Assembly: GCF_902635505.1 (NCBI RefSeq)
Contig: NC_045430.1
Location: 110,163,925 to 110,227,924, forward strand
Direction of reading: 5' to 3'
DNA from: Sarcophilus harrisii
Lineage: Eukaryota > Chordata > Mammalia > Dasyuromorphia > Dasyuridae
DNA: 64,000 nucleotides
Position 1 is the stretch's first letter. Every line of letters starts with the position of its first letter. Shown piece by piece: positions 37,601 to 52,600 of the stretch. The translations under genes and the position numbers were made by a program. Below the pieces are notes generated by a model. That model was not told where the DNA came from. It saw only the letters and a list, made by a program, of their open reading frames with translations, and did not search any database.

Positions 37601-40600
37601 GAAAGTTAGAAATCCCTTTTTCTCAGGAATGATGACAGTCACAAATCTTCCATTCATTGACCCACAGAAGAAAGATTCTGTTCTTCCAAGATCCAAGGAA
37701 GAAATTGTAGCACATCTAAAGAGAAAACATATTTTATAAGTTTTTGGTTTGCTCAAATATATTACCTTGAATATAATATAAATAAAAATGGTAAATTAAT
37801 TCAGCTTCTTATTTTGAAACATTTTATTTAGGTCTGAGGGCCTTCCCACAATTTTTTTTTTAAATAAACTTAGTGATACCAATCCATGTCACCATCACAT
37901 TTCTATACAGGAATAAGTCAAATTGGAACCATAGTGATATCTAATCTACATTGATGTCAACTTGACTACTCTGAAGTAATATGAACTTGAACATATTCCT
38001 ATTCTTGCTTCCATTTTGTTGCCAAAAATTCTTTGGGTCTATACCTTTCCTTGAGAACTACTCTCACTCTTATTAATTTTTCTCTTATTCTGGGCTTTTT
38101 ATCTATTTGAAAATGAAGACTCCTGCTTAGAGACTCAGAATATTAACATAGAATTCATAGGTGGAAGGGACCTTAGAGATTATCTATTTCAATATTCTCA
38201 TTTTACTGACATAAAAATTGGGGCTTAGAGGGATTAAATGTCTTGTCCAAAATTATATAAGTGAGAGGTAACTGAGCCAAGATGTGAATCTAGTTTATCT
38301 GACACTAACTACAGAGCAGTTCCCTCAAGAGTTCTTGAAAATTTCTCTGACTTCCTTCACCTTTTCTCCATCCTATGTTTCCTAATTTTCTCATGCTGTT
38401 TTTTGTCTGTTTCAAAAAAAAAACTCTCCTCCCCCCCCCCTTTTTTTAAACAACTCAGAATCCCCCTCTTTATGATTGTTGTTAAGTTGTTTCTGTCATG
38501 TCCAACTCTCCATGACCCATATGGAGTTTTCTTGGCAAAAATACTATAGGGGCTTGCCATTTCTTTCTCAGCTCCCCCTTATTCCCACTTGTCCCACCCT
38601 CTGCAAATCACCATCTAGTCCTCTGTTTCATTTGTTCAGTCACAGTGTCTATAGAATGTGACATTGTATTAATGTTGTCCTGAGTCAGCTATTTGAATAG
38701 GTAAAGGTGATTAAATTTGTACAGATATGATTTGATAGGGTACTAGGCAGCCTTTCTTGTCTTAAAATATTCTAAAATCCTCTATTAAAATGTAGAAACT
38801 CAGAGCATGGAAGGTATAAAGCCTCCAAAAATCACTTTGCATACCATTTAAAAAGATTTGTTACAACTAATATACACACATGTACAGACACATATATGTA
38901 TATATGTATACACATACAACACACAATAAAGTATATAGGCATATATACATTAGACATACACAAGTACACATTTACATACATAAAATATAAAATGCATGCA
39001 TATACACAGGCATGTGCAAGTATGTTATATATGTGTGAATATACACACAGATATAGTTACATATATGTACGTAGATATACATATATACATATGCACACAT
39101 ATATGTCATATATATATCTGTCTATCTTATTACCATCTTTGGATTAGAAATATGATCCCTTTAAGAGAACTACATTTTCTTTTCAGAGTATTCCAAAAGT
39201 ATATGTGTGGAAGTCTATTATAGGCAGAAATAGGGAATTCTTTTTAAGTAGAAGTCAATTTGCAAAGCAGTTACTAGAAGCCTCCCTTTTGATTCAAAGA
39301 AGATAATCAATCATAGGGGAACTGAGAGCAAATGTAAGACTTAGGGGTGTGTGAAATTTTATCTTTGACCTATAGTTGAAACTGATATAGGTAATGGCCT
39401 CACCCAGATTGCTGAACCAGTAGTGCAAGAAGGCTACTGAAGAGTATCTCTAGAATTGGAAGAAAGATTCCATCCATCTTAGTCTCCATTTGTGAAGGAA
39501 CTTTGACTGAAACCAGATGCACTTTGATAAGATAGGAACAGAAGAGCCAGAGGCAATCCTTTAATTTGGACAATGATATGAGAAAAGCTACCTGATAGGG
39601 ATTTATGCTCAAGTACCTTAAAGCTGGAATTGAGTTTATGCCCTATGGCATAAACAGTGGATACAGATTCTCTTGGAGTGAGAGAGGAAAACCAGAGCTA
39701 GATTCACTGATAAGCAATGAGCATCAATGGACAAAGACATCTTTCTTAGGTTTATTAATAGTTTAAAAAAACTTTCATGAAAGTATATTACATTTAAGAA
39801 GTAAGATAGAATATGCTTTAAAATGAAATAAGACTTTTGGGATGTCATGTGTAGTATTTTTTAAAATATAAATATATAGTTGTTTCAACAAAGTTTTAAA
39901 AAAATGTATAATAGTTACTAGTACAGAAAATGTGATTTCGTTGGTATAGGGTGTGGAAATGGCTTCAATCAAATATTTTTTAATGGGTTGTCTAGGTCAA
40001 AGGTGTCCAACACTTAACTGAGAGGAGCAACATTTCTCAATTACAGCCTGAACAAGATTAAATGTAATTGGATAATATTTAACAAAATAAAAAAATGTGA
40101 TAAAACATTTTAAAACAAAGTCATTATGTGGCCTACAGGGGTCCTTGTGAATGGATTAGTGCCCTTTCCTCTCTCTTCCATTACAATTTTTTTTTTCATT
40201 TTATTCTCTTAAGAATCCTGGAAGTTAAGTGCTATCATTATCTCTATTTCAAAGATCAGAGAATTGAAAGAAGTAATTTATTCAAGGCCATATAGGTAGT
40301 AAGTGTTTGAGGGCAGATTTGAATTTAAGTTTTTCTCACTATAAGTCCAGTGATCCAGCCACTGTATCATTTAATTACTAGTTAACCATTGTTAAAATAC
40401 CTTTAGACTATGAAACCATCATCCAGGAACCATCAATTTGCAGCTTATCCAAACTGTTAGCCTGAGACATGAAGGGAGTCTTAGAACTACCACATCGTGT
40501 TTGAGTCCTGAGTGACTCAGATTGAATGTAAATAGCAACCATTTCTGGTTTGGCCAGAAACCCCAAGGATTTCTCCTCCCAGATTCATGTATTTATTTAG

Positions 40601-43600
40601 ATTTTTTTTTTTTTTTTTTGGATTAGGTGAAAAAGGAGATTTTTTTGCCTCAATTGCTATCAAAAAGGCCAAAGTCTCCCTTTTCATCCAGGGCCATCTC
40701 CAGTCATCTTGATCTATATCTGCCCTCTGGACATAGATGGCTCTGGTGGGGAAAGTGAGGTAAGTGACCTTGTTCCCTCACTTACATCCAACTCACTTGC
40801 ATGCCATGGCATCACCTCCCTACTGTCACGGTTTCTTTGAGAAGGAAGGACAAACAACAACAATCTCTGATTCACTAATTGTGTAAGGGGAAAAAGTCAC
40901 TTAATCTTTGACTGCCTCACTTTCCTGTAAAATGAGAATAATAATGGCATTTACCTTTCAAGATTATGAGGATAAAATGAATGAATATTTGTAAAGCACT
41001 TTGAAAACCTTACAGAGCTACATAAATTCTAGCTATTTGAGTGCTAACTTTACATTTTCTTCCCCCATTACCAAAGGTCTGTTGATGACTAACCTACAAG
41101 GACTGGCTATTTTGATTAACCATTACAGACTAATCACCATCATTCATATAATCATTAAATATATATTTTCAGATTTCTGCCTTTGACACAAGTTATGTAA
41201 CCAAGGGCAAGTTATGACTTACCTGAATTTCAGTTTTATCATCTATAAGATGGGTAAAATAACATTTAACTTATCTATTTCACAGGTCTATTTTATAAAC
41301 CTAATTGTTTTATGTAAGTATGAGTTATGATGACTAAGATAAAAATGATCCCTATGCTGTTGGTGTGTTGGGTAATCTTTGGGTTGCTTTTTTACCTCTT
41401 TATTTTAATTTTAATTTTTATTGTCTTCTTGGTCAGATTGTTAAATTTTCAAGGAAAGAAAAAATTTTTATTTCCTTTTTGACTTTAAATACTGATACAT
41501 TTATATGCACCCAAGAGCATATAACAATTATTCTATATAGTGGAACCATAATGACATTTCATTGATGCCCAGCCCTTCACTTTATTTTTGATGCAAGTGT
41601 AACTGAATTTAGTTTGCTTTTATTTAGGGGGATATGTCATCTGGTCATTCATTATGTCTACATGTACACAAAAGAAGCAAGAGAACAGAGGTACAAGATC
41701 ATTATGTTTTGGACAGACACTTTCATTTGGAACATTAAAATATATTTGAGAAAAAATGTGGCTGAAATCACACATATACATGTATGCATGTGTGTGTATC
41801 TCACAATTCTTCATTTCAGTTTCCTCTTGTAGCTCATATAGGAATGGATTTATTTATTATAATATATGTACCTATCAATCTATGTATCTATTATTAAGCC
41901 CAAACAAAAGATTCATACCTGGGATTAAATTTGCCACCACTGATTGATGAGTCTCCAACAAGAATCACAGCTCCATTTAGGGCTTCATGGCAACAGTCTT
42001 TTCTGTTGGTAATTGCAACATAATCGACAATGTATGATGAACCCAAATCTACCATCCACCAAGGTTCATACTCAAATAATGTCTGAATACAAGATCCTTC
42101 ATTGAAGTCACTTGCCAAGGATCCATCAATGGCTCTCTTAGGAGTTCCAAAGAAAGTACTGATACTTGACTGGAAAGCCCTCATTCCTTGTGATAGCAGT
42201 GGAGCTGAAATGATGAGATTAAGTAATAGTAGAAATGAGTTAATTTAGAAAATCTAATTTAATCAACAATAACATTAGTAGAAAAACAAAAGAGAACAAG
42301 GTCAAATCATCAAAATCATAAATAAGAAGGGAGGGATTATGAGTATAAGTAAAGAAAGAAATTTGTTTTAGATCATTATATATTATACTCTAAAGGTAAT
42401 ATGATGCTATATGTAGGAAAGCATGCCTCATGATTGCCTGAGGGGCCTCTGGACTTAAAATGTAATAAACAGCGAAGATGAGAGAGACTGAAGAAAGAAT
42501 TAGAATAATAGGAGTTTCTGAGATGAAGTGGGGGAGAAGGTATGAACTTTTGAATAGCTAATGGGAGTTCTCAAAGCCACATGTATGTATCTGTCTTCCT
42601 CAACATGTCCCTTCATTCTCAGCACTGGAACCCCCAGAAACTGAGAAAACTTTTGATGAAATGGTTCTTTCCTTGAATGAGCTGAAATTTTATCTTGTTC
42701 TTGAGTTGAAGAATTTGTTTATTACTCTTGTATATTCTATCATCTACCCTAAAATGTACCAATTTCTTGATTTCTGCTCTGTAACTTGCTTGGATTGTTT
42801 GTTTACTAGACATGATTGACTTTTAAATAAGTTTCTAGGGGAAGGAAAGCCAAGTTGTCCGAGAGTGTAAGATAATAGCAACTTCTTCTTTTAAAGAGAT
42901 CTGGGAAAATAGATTTTATTATAGTCCCTAGATTGCAAATATCTGATATATAATAGATATAGAAGAGTGGAAGAGTGAGCACCCAGTCATTGTACTCTTG
43001 CCCTACACACAAATAGAAGTTGCAGTATCCCTTTTGGAATAGGACATTGGGAACTAGCTTATATCTATTTAAGCAAATATCTGTAATACAGGCCACTCCA
43101 GGGTCCTTGTGGCCTCAGTAAAATTCCATTGTATAAACATGCTAATAAATCTGAGATACTGAAAGAAATAGGTTATCTACAAAAGAATAAAATAGCCAAA
43201 TTAATAAAAGTATACAATTAAATAGGTCAGTCTCAGAAGAAGTCAGACATGCAAGTGTAAACGACTTTTATGCTATATAGACTATTTCAAAACATTGAGA
43301 AAAATGGTGATGGTTTTTCTGCAAAATATATATTGTTTTGGTCCTTTAATTGAATAGATTCAAAACTGAGAAAGAAAGTTATAGAAAATATATAAATATA
43401 TTTTGTTATTCATATGCTTATTTGTATTAATATATTATATTAATGATTATTGACATTAAAACATTAATCCAAATGATTTTTATGATTAAGTAGGATATTT
43501 ACATAGAATACAAGGATGCTTTAATAATCAAAAAAACATTTAAAATATTAAATTATAGCAACAAAAACAAAATGACTACATGATTATAACAATGAATGTA

Positions 43601-46600
43601 GGGAAAGCCTCTGATAATATGCAGTATTCATTTGCATAGTACTAAATTAAAAAGCATACATATTCAAAACCATGAGCTAACATTATATATGATGGAGAAA
43701 CACTTAGAGGACACTAATATTTTAAAAATATGAAACACTGATATATTTTCTCCACTACAATTGCTAGCATTTTAAGAAGCTAGTCATACATTAAGGCATG
43801 AAAAAGAAATTTAAGGAATAAGCATGTCAGTGAAGTGAAAAAAGTCTATTTGTAAAGAATTTAATTATTAATTATTAATTCCATCTTAAGGTTCATATAT
43901 GTAATATCTTATTTGATCTACAACTGAAGTAGGTATTATTATTAGTCACCTTTTGTGATAAAGAAACTATGGGGCAGATTAAGTAATTTAAGGTTACCTT
44001 AGTCCATAGGGATCACACAGCTAAGAAGTGGTTGAGGCAGGATTTGAACTGGTCAGTATTCATTTCTATCTAGATGCTCTAAGAATAATTATATACCCAA
44101 AATACTCAAGATGATCAACAACCACAATAAAATCAATAGTAATAATGAAGTACTTTAGCAAAGTAATAGATATAACATAAATCTACAAAATCTGTATTTT
44201 TATGTACCATTAATAAAAATTAAAGCAAACTAATAAAGAAAACTATCATTCATAATAATATCAAGACATATCAGCTATTTGTATGGATATTAACTCATCA
44301 AAGAGACCTTTAAAAACACAACTTGAAAATGATTTTTGATAAATATCAAGGAAGAACCAAACAAATTAGAGGCTATTGTTCTTTGTTTTATCTAAGCAAA
44401 TAGAGTAAAATATTAATACTATCCCAAATCACTTACAGATTTAAATTAATCTAGAAAGTAATAGTCTGGAAAATATATACTTCTTTCTCTCAAATTTTCA
44501 CTTGAAAAATCCATGTGGCTTTTTTCATGAAGTACAAAATGTATGTATGTGTATGAATTTTGAAACTATAGTATCAGAATAAGATAGATTGTCATGTAAT
44601 CAAGAGAGCTATGCCATTATTTTTAAAGCTTAGCATTATCTAAGCTCAATATATTTCTTTCTTTTAACAAGACAATTACGTGTGAGACCTGGTTGACATG
44701 GGGTATCAGACAGGGAACTATTAACTATCAAGCATAATAGGATTACATGAATGGAAGAAGGAAAAGTTTGGGATTTCTTAGTCAAAGATGTAAGTAAAGA
44801 CCATAATCCCTGATTTATCCCTCTTTCAACAATGAACATTGGGAATACAGTGTTTTGAGAAAACTCTTTAAAAAGCTAAAACTAGAAGATGATAAAGAAT
44901 TTGAGAAAAATATTTAATAAATTGAGAGCTAAGGAAGTAAGGGAAGAAAAAAAAAAGAGGGTGATGAAGAGAAGAAGGAAAATTTAAGTCAAGTAAATAG
45001 AAAGTAGGAAGAGAAGCTTCAACAGATAATTGGTTTTCATGTCTTGAATTTTGAATAATATTTTTGAAAACCTTTCCAAATAACATTTTAGTTAATGGTT
45101 TGTTGAAAATGTACTCACCACAAGGTCTGATGTAGTTTTTCATGCCAAGAGATTTTGTTAGGGTACCACTACCAAAAGGAGTTGATGTATTTTTGTTAGA
45201 TGGGGGGGACAACTTATGAGGGGCATTAGGAGTTGATGGCTGAATGCCAGGTGAAGACTGTGTCATTTTGCTAAGGACTTGCACTTCACAAAAAGTTAGT
45301 AACTTTTCTCTTCCCGGAATGGTGATTGTAACATATCTTCCCCTCAAAGAGCCACAGTTGAAAGATTTTGTCTTGCCAGGACCCAATGTAAAAATTGTAG
45401 CACATCTGCAGAGAAAAGAGATTGTTATTTGTGAAGCTGTTTTTGTAGAGAATGAAAATAGGCTAAACAGAAGCTCACTGGGAAAATGTACTTTTCCTTC
45501 CCACTCCCAATCCTATTTGAAAGCAATTCTTGAAGCAAATTTTACTTTTTTCCTTTTTAAAAATTACCTGGGAATTAAAAGAAAAAGCCGTTTTCCCAAT
45601 TTTGTGGTCAATAAGATCAATTATTTAAGAATGATTTCATTGAAATTTGTTTCCAGATTTCAGAAATGGCATTAGGATCTTCCCTGTGCTCCAAGTACAT
45701 AAAAATTGAGGATGGCCTTTGATTCTTATTTTTTTCCCTCTATTTCACTCAGCCCATAATTTCAGCTTAGATAATAAGTTATCAAATAATTCCCATTTCT
45801 TTTGCAACATTTCTCTGGTCTATCTTTTCTAAACAGGCACTACCAATTCTTTCTTCATCAACGCAGTCAAACTAATTTCCTATCCTCCAGATTTTGTTTC
45901 TTCCAATTCATTTGGAATATAGGTCACAGGATTTATTTTTTCTTGAGTAGTTTACATTACATGTTCCCTTTTTCAAGAATGTTACAATAAACCTATTGCT
46001 GGTAACATCCAGCTGAAATCTTCAATCTATTATTCATGGCCTTTGCTCCTGATCTCTTGCTTATATAATACTAAACTTCAATACCTACTTCCTATCAAGA
46101 ATCCTCTTGTTCTAAACCAAGTCAGTCCTCTCATTTTCACTACATTATCTTTGGTAGTTAATTTTTTTCTTTAGACATTTGCTTATACTAAGCCCCAGAT
46201 CATTAGTGTTCTTCCTTTACAGAAATCCAGTCTTATCTTCTCTTCAAATTGCAGAAAATTTTATCTTCTTTCAAAAGACTTTCTTGGTGATGAGTTCATG
46301 TTCAAAATCCCTTTAGTCACTGTTATCACAACACTTATTAATAAACATTGTCCTTCATTATTGTTTTGTTTCCTATTGATGCCCTCTAGTTATTTTTTGA
46401 ATCTCTGTTTAATATGCTTAAAAAGTTTATAAGCATCCAAAGACTAAAAAATCATGGTACTGAGATAGAGGTATGTAGTATATACTAGCATACATGTATA
46501 TAGTATAGAGGAAGCGATTATGGAAGCTGTAAAATGAGATTACTATGGGCTTGGTCACCAGTTTTTATTGCTGAAGGACATTGCCTGGGATAGAGGGACC

Positions 46601-49600
46601 AGGTGGTCATCTTACCAATGAACTGCTTAGGATCTTATTTTTACTATTTTGTGTCTCCCTGTATCTATCCTGTACTATACAGGATATACCATACAGAATA
46701 TCCTGCATAATATAAAGCACATAGTAGGCAGCTGAATGAATAGCTATTACTTAGCAAAGAAACTGGTGTGGTAACATGAAAAATTGTTAATCAAATAGTG
46801 GGAAGGCGATATGAAACAACAATTATTGGGAATTTTTGGAAAAAAATAGGATACAAGTATATTTGATGAGTCAACTCTAAACTGCCATTTAAAGATGTTT
46901 TGGTTACGCAGAAGAAATAAGGGAGTAATTTAAGATTACTATGCTAAAATCAACTTCAGTTATTTAGCTTCATAAACAATGAAGAATTTAAAGAGATGTT
47001 CTTGCTCTTGATAGCCAGGAAACCAAATCAAAAAAGATGGCATGTTTAATTTGTACTTATTATTGCCTTATTTCCAGCTTTAGCATGTAATTAAAACCTC
47101 AAACCCCATGGGAATGAACAATGATAACTGAATTCTTTATTTTTTCATCTCCTGGAAGAATTCATAGCTTGGATTCATACCTAGGATTTGTCTTGCCACC
47201 ATGATAAGATGAGTTTCCAACAAGAATTGCAGCTCCATTTATCTGCTCATGGCAACAATCTCTTCTATTGGTGACTGTCACAAATTCCACAGATTGTGAA
47301 GACTCCAAATCTATCATCCACCAGGGATCAGTTTCTAGGTGTGTTTGAATGCAGGAGCCTTTATCAAAGTCACTTTCTAAAGAATCATCCACAGCTTTTT
47401 CAGGAGACCCAGAGGGATCAAAGATGCTGGATTGGGAAACTGGTTTTTGCTTTAGTGACATTTGAACTGCAAAGAAAAGATATGTGATGTTAGAGTGAGT
47501 CAGCAAAGGATTAAGGAAGATCCAAGTCACTAATTAACTATGTGACCTTTGGTTTACTTCATTTAACCTGTACTTTACTTTATTTTCCTCATTGGTAAAA
47601 TGTGGACAATAATAATATCTAAACTTTCCAGGATTGTAGTGAGAATCAAGTGTGATAATTTTGGAAAGCACTTTGTGAGATATAAATGCTAGTTATTATA
47701 TCTTAGCAAAAAGTAGTCATTTAATCAATGTTATATGAATTTGTCAGACATCATTATTTGCAAATGAGTCAGGTTCTATGTACAGAGAAGAATAGTTTAA
47801 TATAATTTATCTAAGATCTCACATTATTTGCATTGTATAATAATCATCATTGCTATTGAAAGAATTGAAAAATGTTACTGAATTAATTTTGTTGAAAAAA
47901 AAAATCTTAATGAAGGGTCCTAATAAGGGATTAGAATTAAAGGAGGTGGTTGGAGAATGCAGAAGAGAACCCATTGAAATAGCCACAGAAGACCCCCTGC
48001 TGTGAGCATTGATGAATGCTCTGGATGTTACAAGTTTAAACTATTAAGCTCCCCCACGCTTCTCTGTTATTGACTTGCTCCTGTCCTAGACATAACCATT
48101 GCTATTATTGTTATACATTTTAATTCAGTTCTGAACTATTAACTTCATTTGAGCCTTGGAAGAACAGAATCTATTTTCCTTCCTTTCTCCCTCCTTCCTT
48201 CCTTCCTTCCTCCCTCCCTCCCTTCCTTCCTTCCCTCCTCCCTTCCTTCCTTCCTCCCTTCCTTCCCTCCCTCCTCCCTTCCTTCTTCCCTCCCTCCCTC
48301 CTCCTTCCTCCTTCCCTCCCTCCCTCCTCCCTCCCTCCCTCCTCCCTCCCTCCTCCCTCTCTCCCTCCTTCCTTCCTTCCTTCCTTCCCTCCTTCCCTCC
48401 TCCCTCCCTCCCTCCTTCCTTCCTTCCTTCCTTCCCTCCTTCCCTCCTTCCCTCCTTCCTTCCTTCCTTCCTTCCTTCCTTCCTTCCCTCCTTTTTCCTT
48501 CCTTCCTCCATTCCTTCCCTCCTTCTCTCTCTTCTTTGGAGATTTTTTTTTTTTTTAATTTCTGAACTTAAACACTATATTTTATATTCTTAACTTTTCA
48601 GGTTAAATTATTTTTAGTTATAAGCTTATTTTTTGGCTTTCAGGATGTTCTAATGATTTCTCTCATTATACCAGAAGCTTCAAGGAATTATATGTTCCCG
48701 ACTTATCTGTTCCCAGATATTTGAATTACTTTTCTTTGAATGTTTGCAGTATTTTTTCCTTTATGTGGGAGCTCTGTATTTCAGCTTTGACATTCTTGAA
48801 CTTCTCTTTTTAATGTTTTTTTTTTTTCCAGGTAGTTACCAATGGAACCTTTCTATCTATACTTTGCCCTTTGATTATAATAAAAAAATTGATTCTGGAT
48901 AGTTTTCATTTATGATTTCTTGAAATAGAGTGTCCAGTCTCCCCCTGCCCCTTAAATAATGGTTTTCAGGGAATCTAATGATTCTTAAATACCTCTCAAT
49001 CTATTTAAATATGTGTGTGTATGTATAGTATATTTTCTTCTATTTTTCAATGGAAAGACTTTCAATAGAACAATCTCTTGATTTTGTCTTAATATTTTTT
49101 ACTGTTTCACAGAGCCATTGCTTTCTGTTTTATTCTATTTTAGATTTCAGAGGATCCATTTCTTAGGTGAGGTTTACTATATTCTCTTCTAAATTCTTTC
49201 TTTCTTTCTCCCAGAGCTTTTAATTTCATTTTTAAAATTTCTTGCTTCATTTCTTCTAGGCAATGATGTAATTCTTGTGGAAAATTCATTTTTTTCCTTT
49301 GAATATCTGTTTGCAATGCTTACAACATTACTAATTTCTTTTGAGGAGCTTTAAATTAGGGTTAGTTCATTTTGGTTCTTTGAGGTTCACTGCAATCAAT
49401 CTTTAGAACCTTTTCTGGCGTCTCAGGACAGTGTTAGGAACTTGAGCCATTGGTCCTGGACTGTCCTGATCTATGTCCTGCAATACCATACTGATCACCA
49501 GTTGTTGCTTGTTGCCACTCTTCAGGGTTCCAAATTACCTGTCATGAGACTTTTTGGTCCCTTTATACTTCCTTGGGGTAACCTTCTGCTCTTGTTCTTT

Positions 49601-52600
49601 CTGGACCTTGGAGGCTACATGTATCCCATTTCTTATTATATTCAGAAGCTACTCTGTACTGGCATAGTTTTACTGGCAGGGGTGCTTTCCTACAACTCAT
49701 AGACTTCTGGCTAACATTTTGTGCAGTTCTGGAGTGGAAGAAGTCACTTATTGGATTTTTTGATCATTTTTCTGATATTTGTAAATTTCAGAGTCTTCTA
49801 GTATAAAAGAATTGACAGTTTATATTCCATGCAGGCAGTTATATTGACTGAAAGTCTCTAGCTCTTTTAAAATTCACCTACACCATGGAAATATGATTCC
49901 CTGAACATGTTGACGAAAAATTTTCTCACTGGCTTTTCTTCTTTTTGGGCACATAGAATTCTTCTCATTTTTCCCAAAGGAAAAAAAAAGATCATAACCT
50001 TTATTTTTCTTCCTCTTAAAGTATTATATATTTTTTTCTTTCCTTACTTTCTTCCTTTCAACAACAATTAAAAACAACAACCTAAACAAGAGATACAGGA
50101 ATTGCTAGAGGGGGTGAAGGTATTTAACAACCTGATACAGATATATTTACAGCTGAATTTCATCAAATGTTTAAACATCAGTTAATGCTTATGCATACAA
50201 ATTATTCATAATAACTAATAAAGAAAACATCATATCAACATATTGTATGGAACAAATATGCTCCTGATACCTAAATCATGGAGGCAGTAATATGTTGCTA
50301 AATGCTTAACAACCAGGTCTCTGAAAAAAAGTACACATGATACACTTCCAAATTAATCCTGCATTATTAACTTTTTCTCCATCACCGTCAGGTCTAGAAA
50401 TAATCATTAAAACCCCCCAATAAATCAAAACCTGATTTGTAGCATTTGCAGATTTCTGAGGTATAAAGGTTTACACGGAAAATTTAACAACTGTCTCTTG
50501 TAAATCAGTTTCAGGTGGTTCTAGCATACCATGGCATAGAATGATAAAGTAGAGAAAGAGCTAAAACAATATGACTAATGAATATGGATATAAAATTTGA
50601 ATAAAATCATAAATACACACAAATATACACATAAAAGGACGTAAATTATTTACCATAATGAAGATGGATTTTTACCAGGTACATAATAATAGTTCAAAAT
50701 TATGAAAATAACAAATGTAATTAATCATATTAATCTAGAAATAACCAAAACTTCCAATCAATTTTATCAACCAATGTAGAAATAACTTTTAATAAAATGC
50801 CCTGATAGTTTATGCTAAAACACTAAAAAGCACAACATAATTTTATACTTTTACTAAATGACAAAATAATGCATATTAATCCAAAATGAGAATTGTTTCA
50901 AATGAAGAAATACCAGAAAATTTTCTAATAATTCTGGGGGAAGGAGTAGTAAAGCAAGAATGTTCCCCTTTCCTCACTATTTTTGACTTAGTTCTAAGAA
51001 TGCTAAATATAGCAAAGAAAAGAGAAATGCATTAAAATGTTTGTTAAAATTTTGAAAAGAAGAATTTCCCTTATTCCTTTTTTTTCTGAAGATATGATAA
51101 AGGATTAAACAACTTGCCCAGGGTAACACAATTAGTATCTGGAGGCCAGATATGAACTTAGCAAGTTGAATCTTCTTGACTTAAGGCCTGGCATCCTAGC
51201 CAATATACCATTATACCATCATCTTATACTATATACCATAGTAAGTTCTAAGTAGGCAAATTTAGCTGAAAAGTCAAATACTAAACCAAACAAGGGATAG
51301 AGGAAATTTCAAAATATAAAAAGACAATTTTTGTCACAGAAAATTGAAAAGATTTTGCATAAACAAAATGTGCCAGATTAAGCAAGCAAACTGTCAGTTA
51401 AGAAAGTTTTTTGTATCACATAGTTCTGATAATAATTTGATATCCAAGATATATAGGGAATAAATGGAATTATTTTAAGATACAGATATATGATCATACA
51501 TATAATTTATATATGTATAAATATGTAATTATATAAGATAAGATATGAGATGCATATAAGAAGTTGTAAGGATGTGAACAAACAAATCTCAAAAAAGTTG
51601 CAAACTATTAACAATCACAAGAATGATTGTTCCAAAACACTATTAGTAAGAAAAATGCCAATGTATATAGTCCCGAGATTTCATCTAATCCCTAGGTAAA
51701 TTGGTTGACTGGACAAAAGATAGAAATAACTAATGTTACAATGTCTGAAGGAAAGGAAAGCATTAATGTCATGTCTCCCTGGTGTTAGCTGAGCTTCTTA
51801 GTCACTTAGCTTCTTAGCTGGGCTAAGTCTCTAAAACTCTTAAAAGTGCAGAGCAGTAACTGCTGTGAATTTATAGAGGGGTTTTCTTCATCAAGAATTT
51901 GCCATAATATGATTGTGCAAGTATAATGTATATCGGATTGCTTGCTGTTTTAGAGAGAGAGGAAGGAAAGGAGGGAGGGAAAAAATTGAGAACTGAAAAT
52001 ATTACAAAAATTAATGTTGAAAATTACCTTTACATGTAATTGGAAAAAAATATTAAGTGAGAAGAAAAGGATTTCAAAGTGCTTAATAAGCCTAATCTCA
52101 CTTTATTCTCACAACAACAAATAAAAAAGATTTTTAAAGTAATAAATGAAATAAACATTGGATCAAACATAAAAACAATGATAATATTTTTGGACTTATT
52201 TTATATGCTACTATTTTGTTATTACTGGGATTATGAATGATATAAACTGATTTCTTTATTCATGACCTAGAATTTTTGAAGTAAATTCTTAGAGTAGGTA
52301 ATGTCTAGCATTTATATAGCTAGGTAATGTCTAGCATTTCTATAGCTCTTTAAGATTTGCAAAACAATCTATGTAGATATGTTGTAACATTTGAATCTCA
52401 GAATAGTCCTGTGAGACAGGTGCTATTTGTATCCTTTTGCCAATTTATATCTTTCACTTATTTTTCTTAGTTACACTATTGTTGGAGCTAAAGAATGATA
52501 CAGCGCCTCTGGAAAGTAATTTGAAATGATGTTGATAAAATAACTAAAATGTTCATATCCCTTGACCCAGAAGTCTTATTCCTAGCCATATATTCCAAGG

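Noticed and set aside
38896-39223. Two overlapping frames of 75-83 codons
   Set aside because: They fall in the TA/CA-rich microsatellite and have no protein-like composition.
48125-48593. Long frames of 128-145 codons on both strands
   Set aside because: They are made by the (CCTT)n microsatellite.
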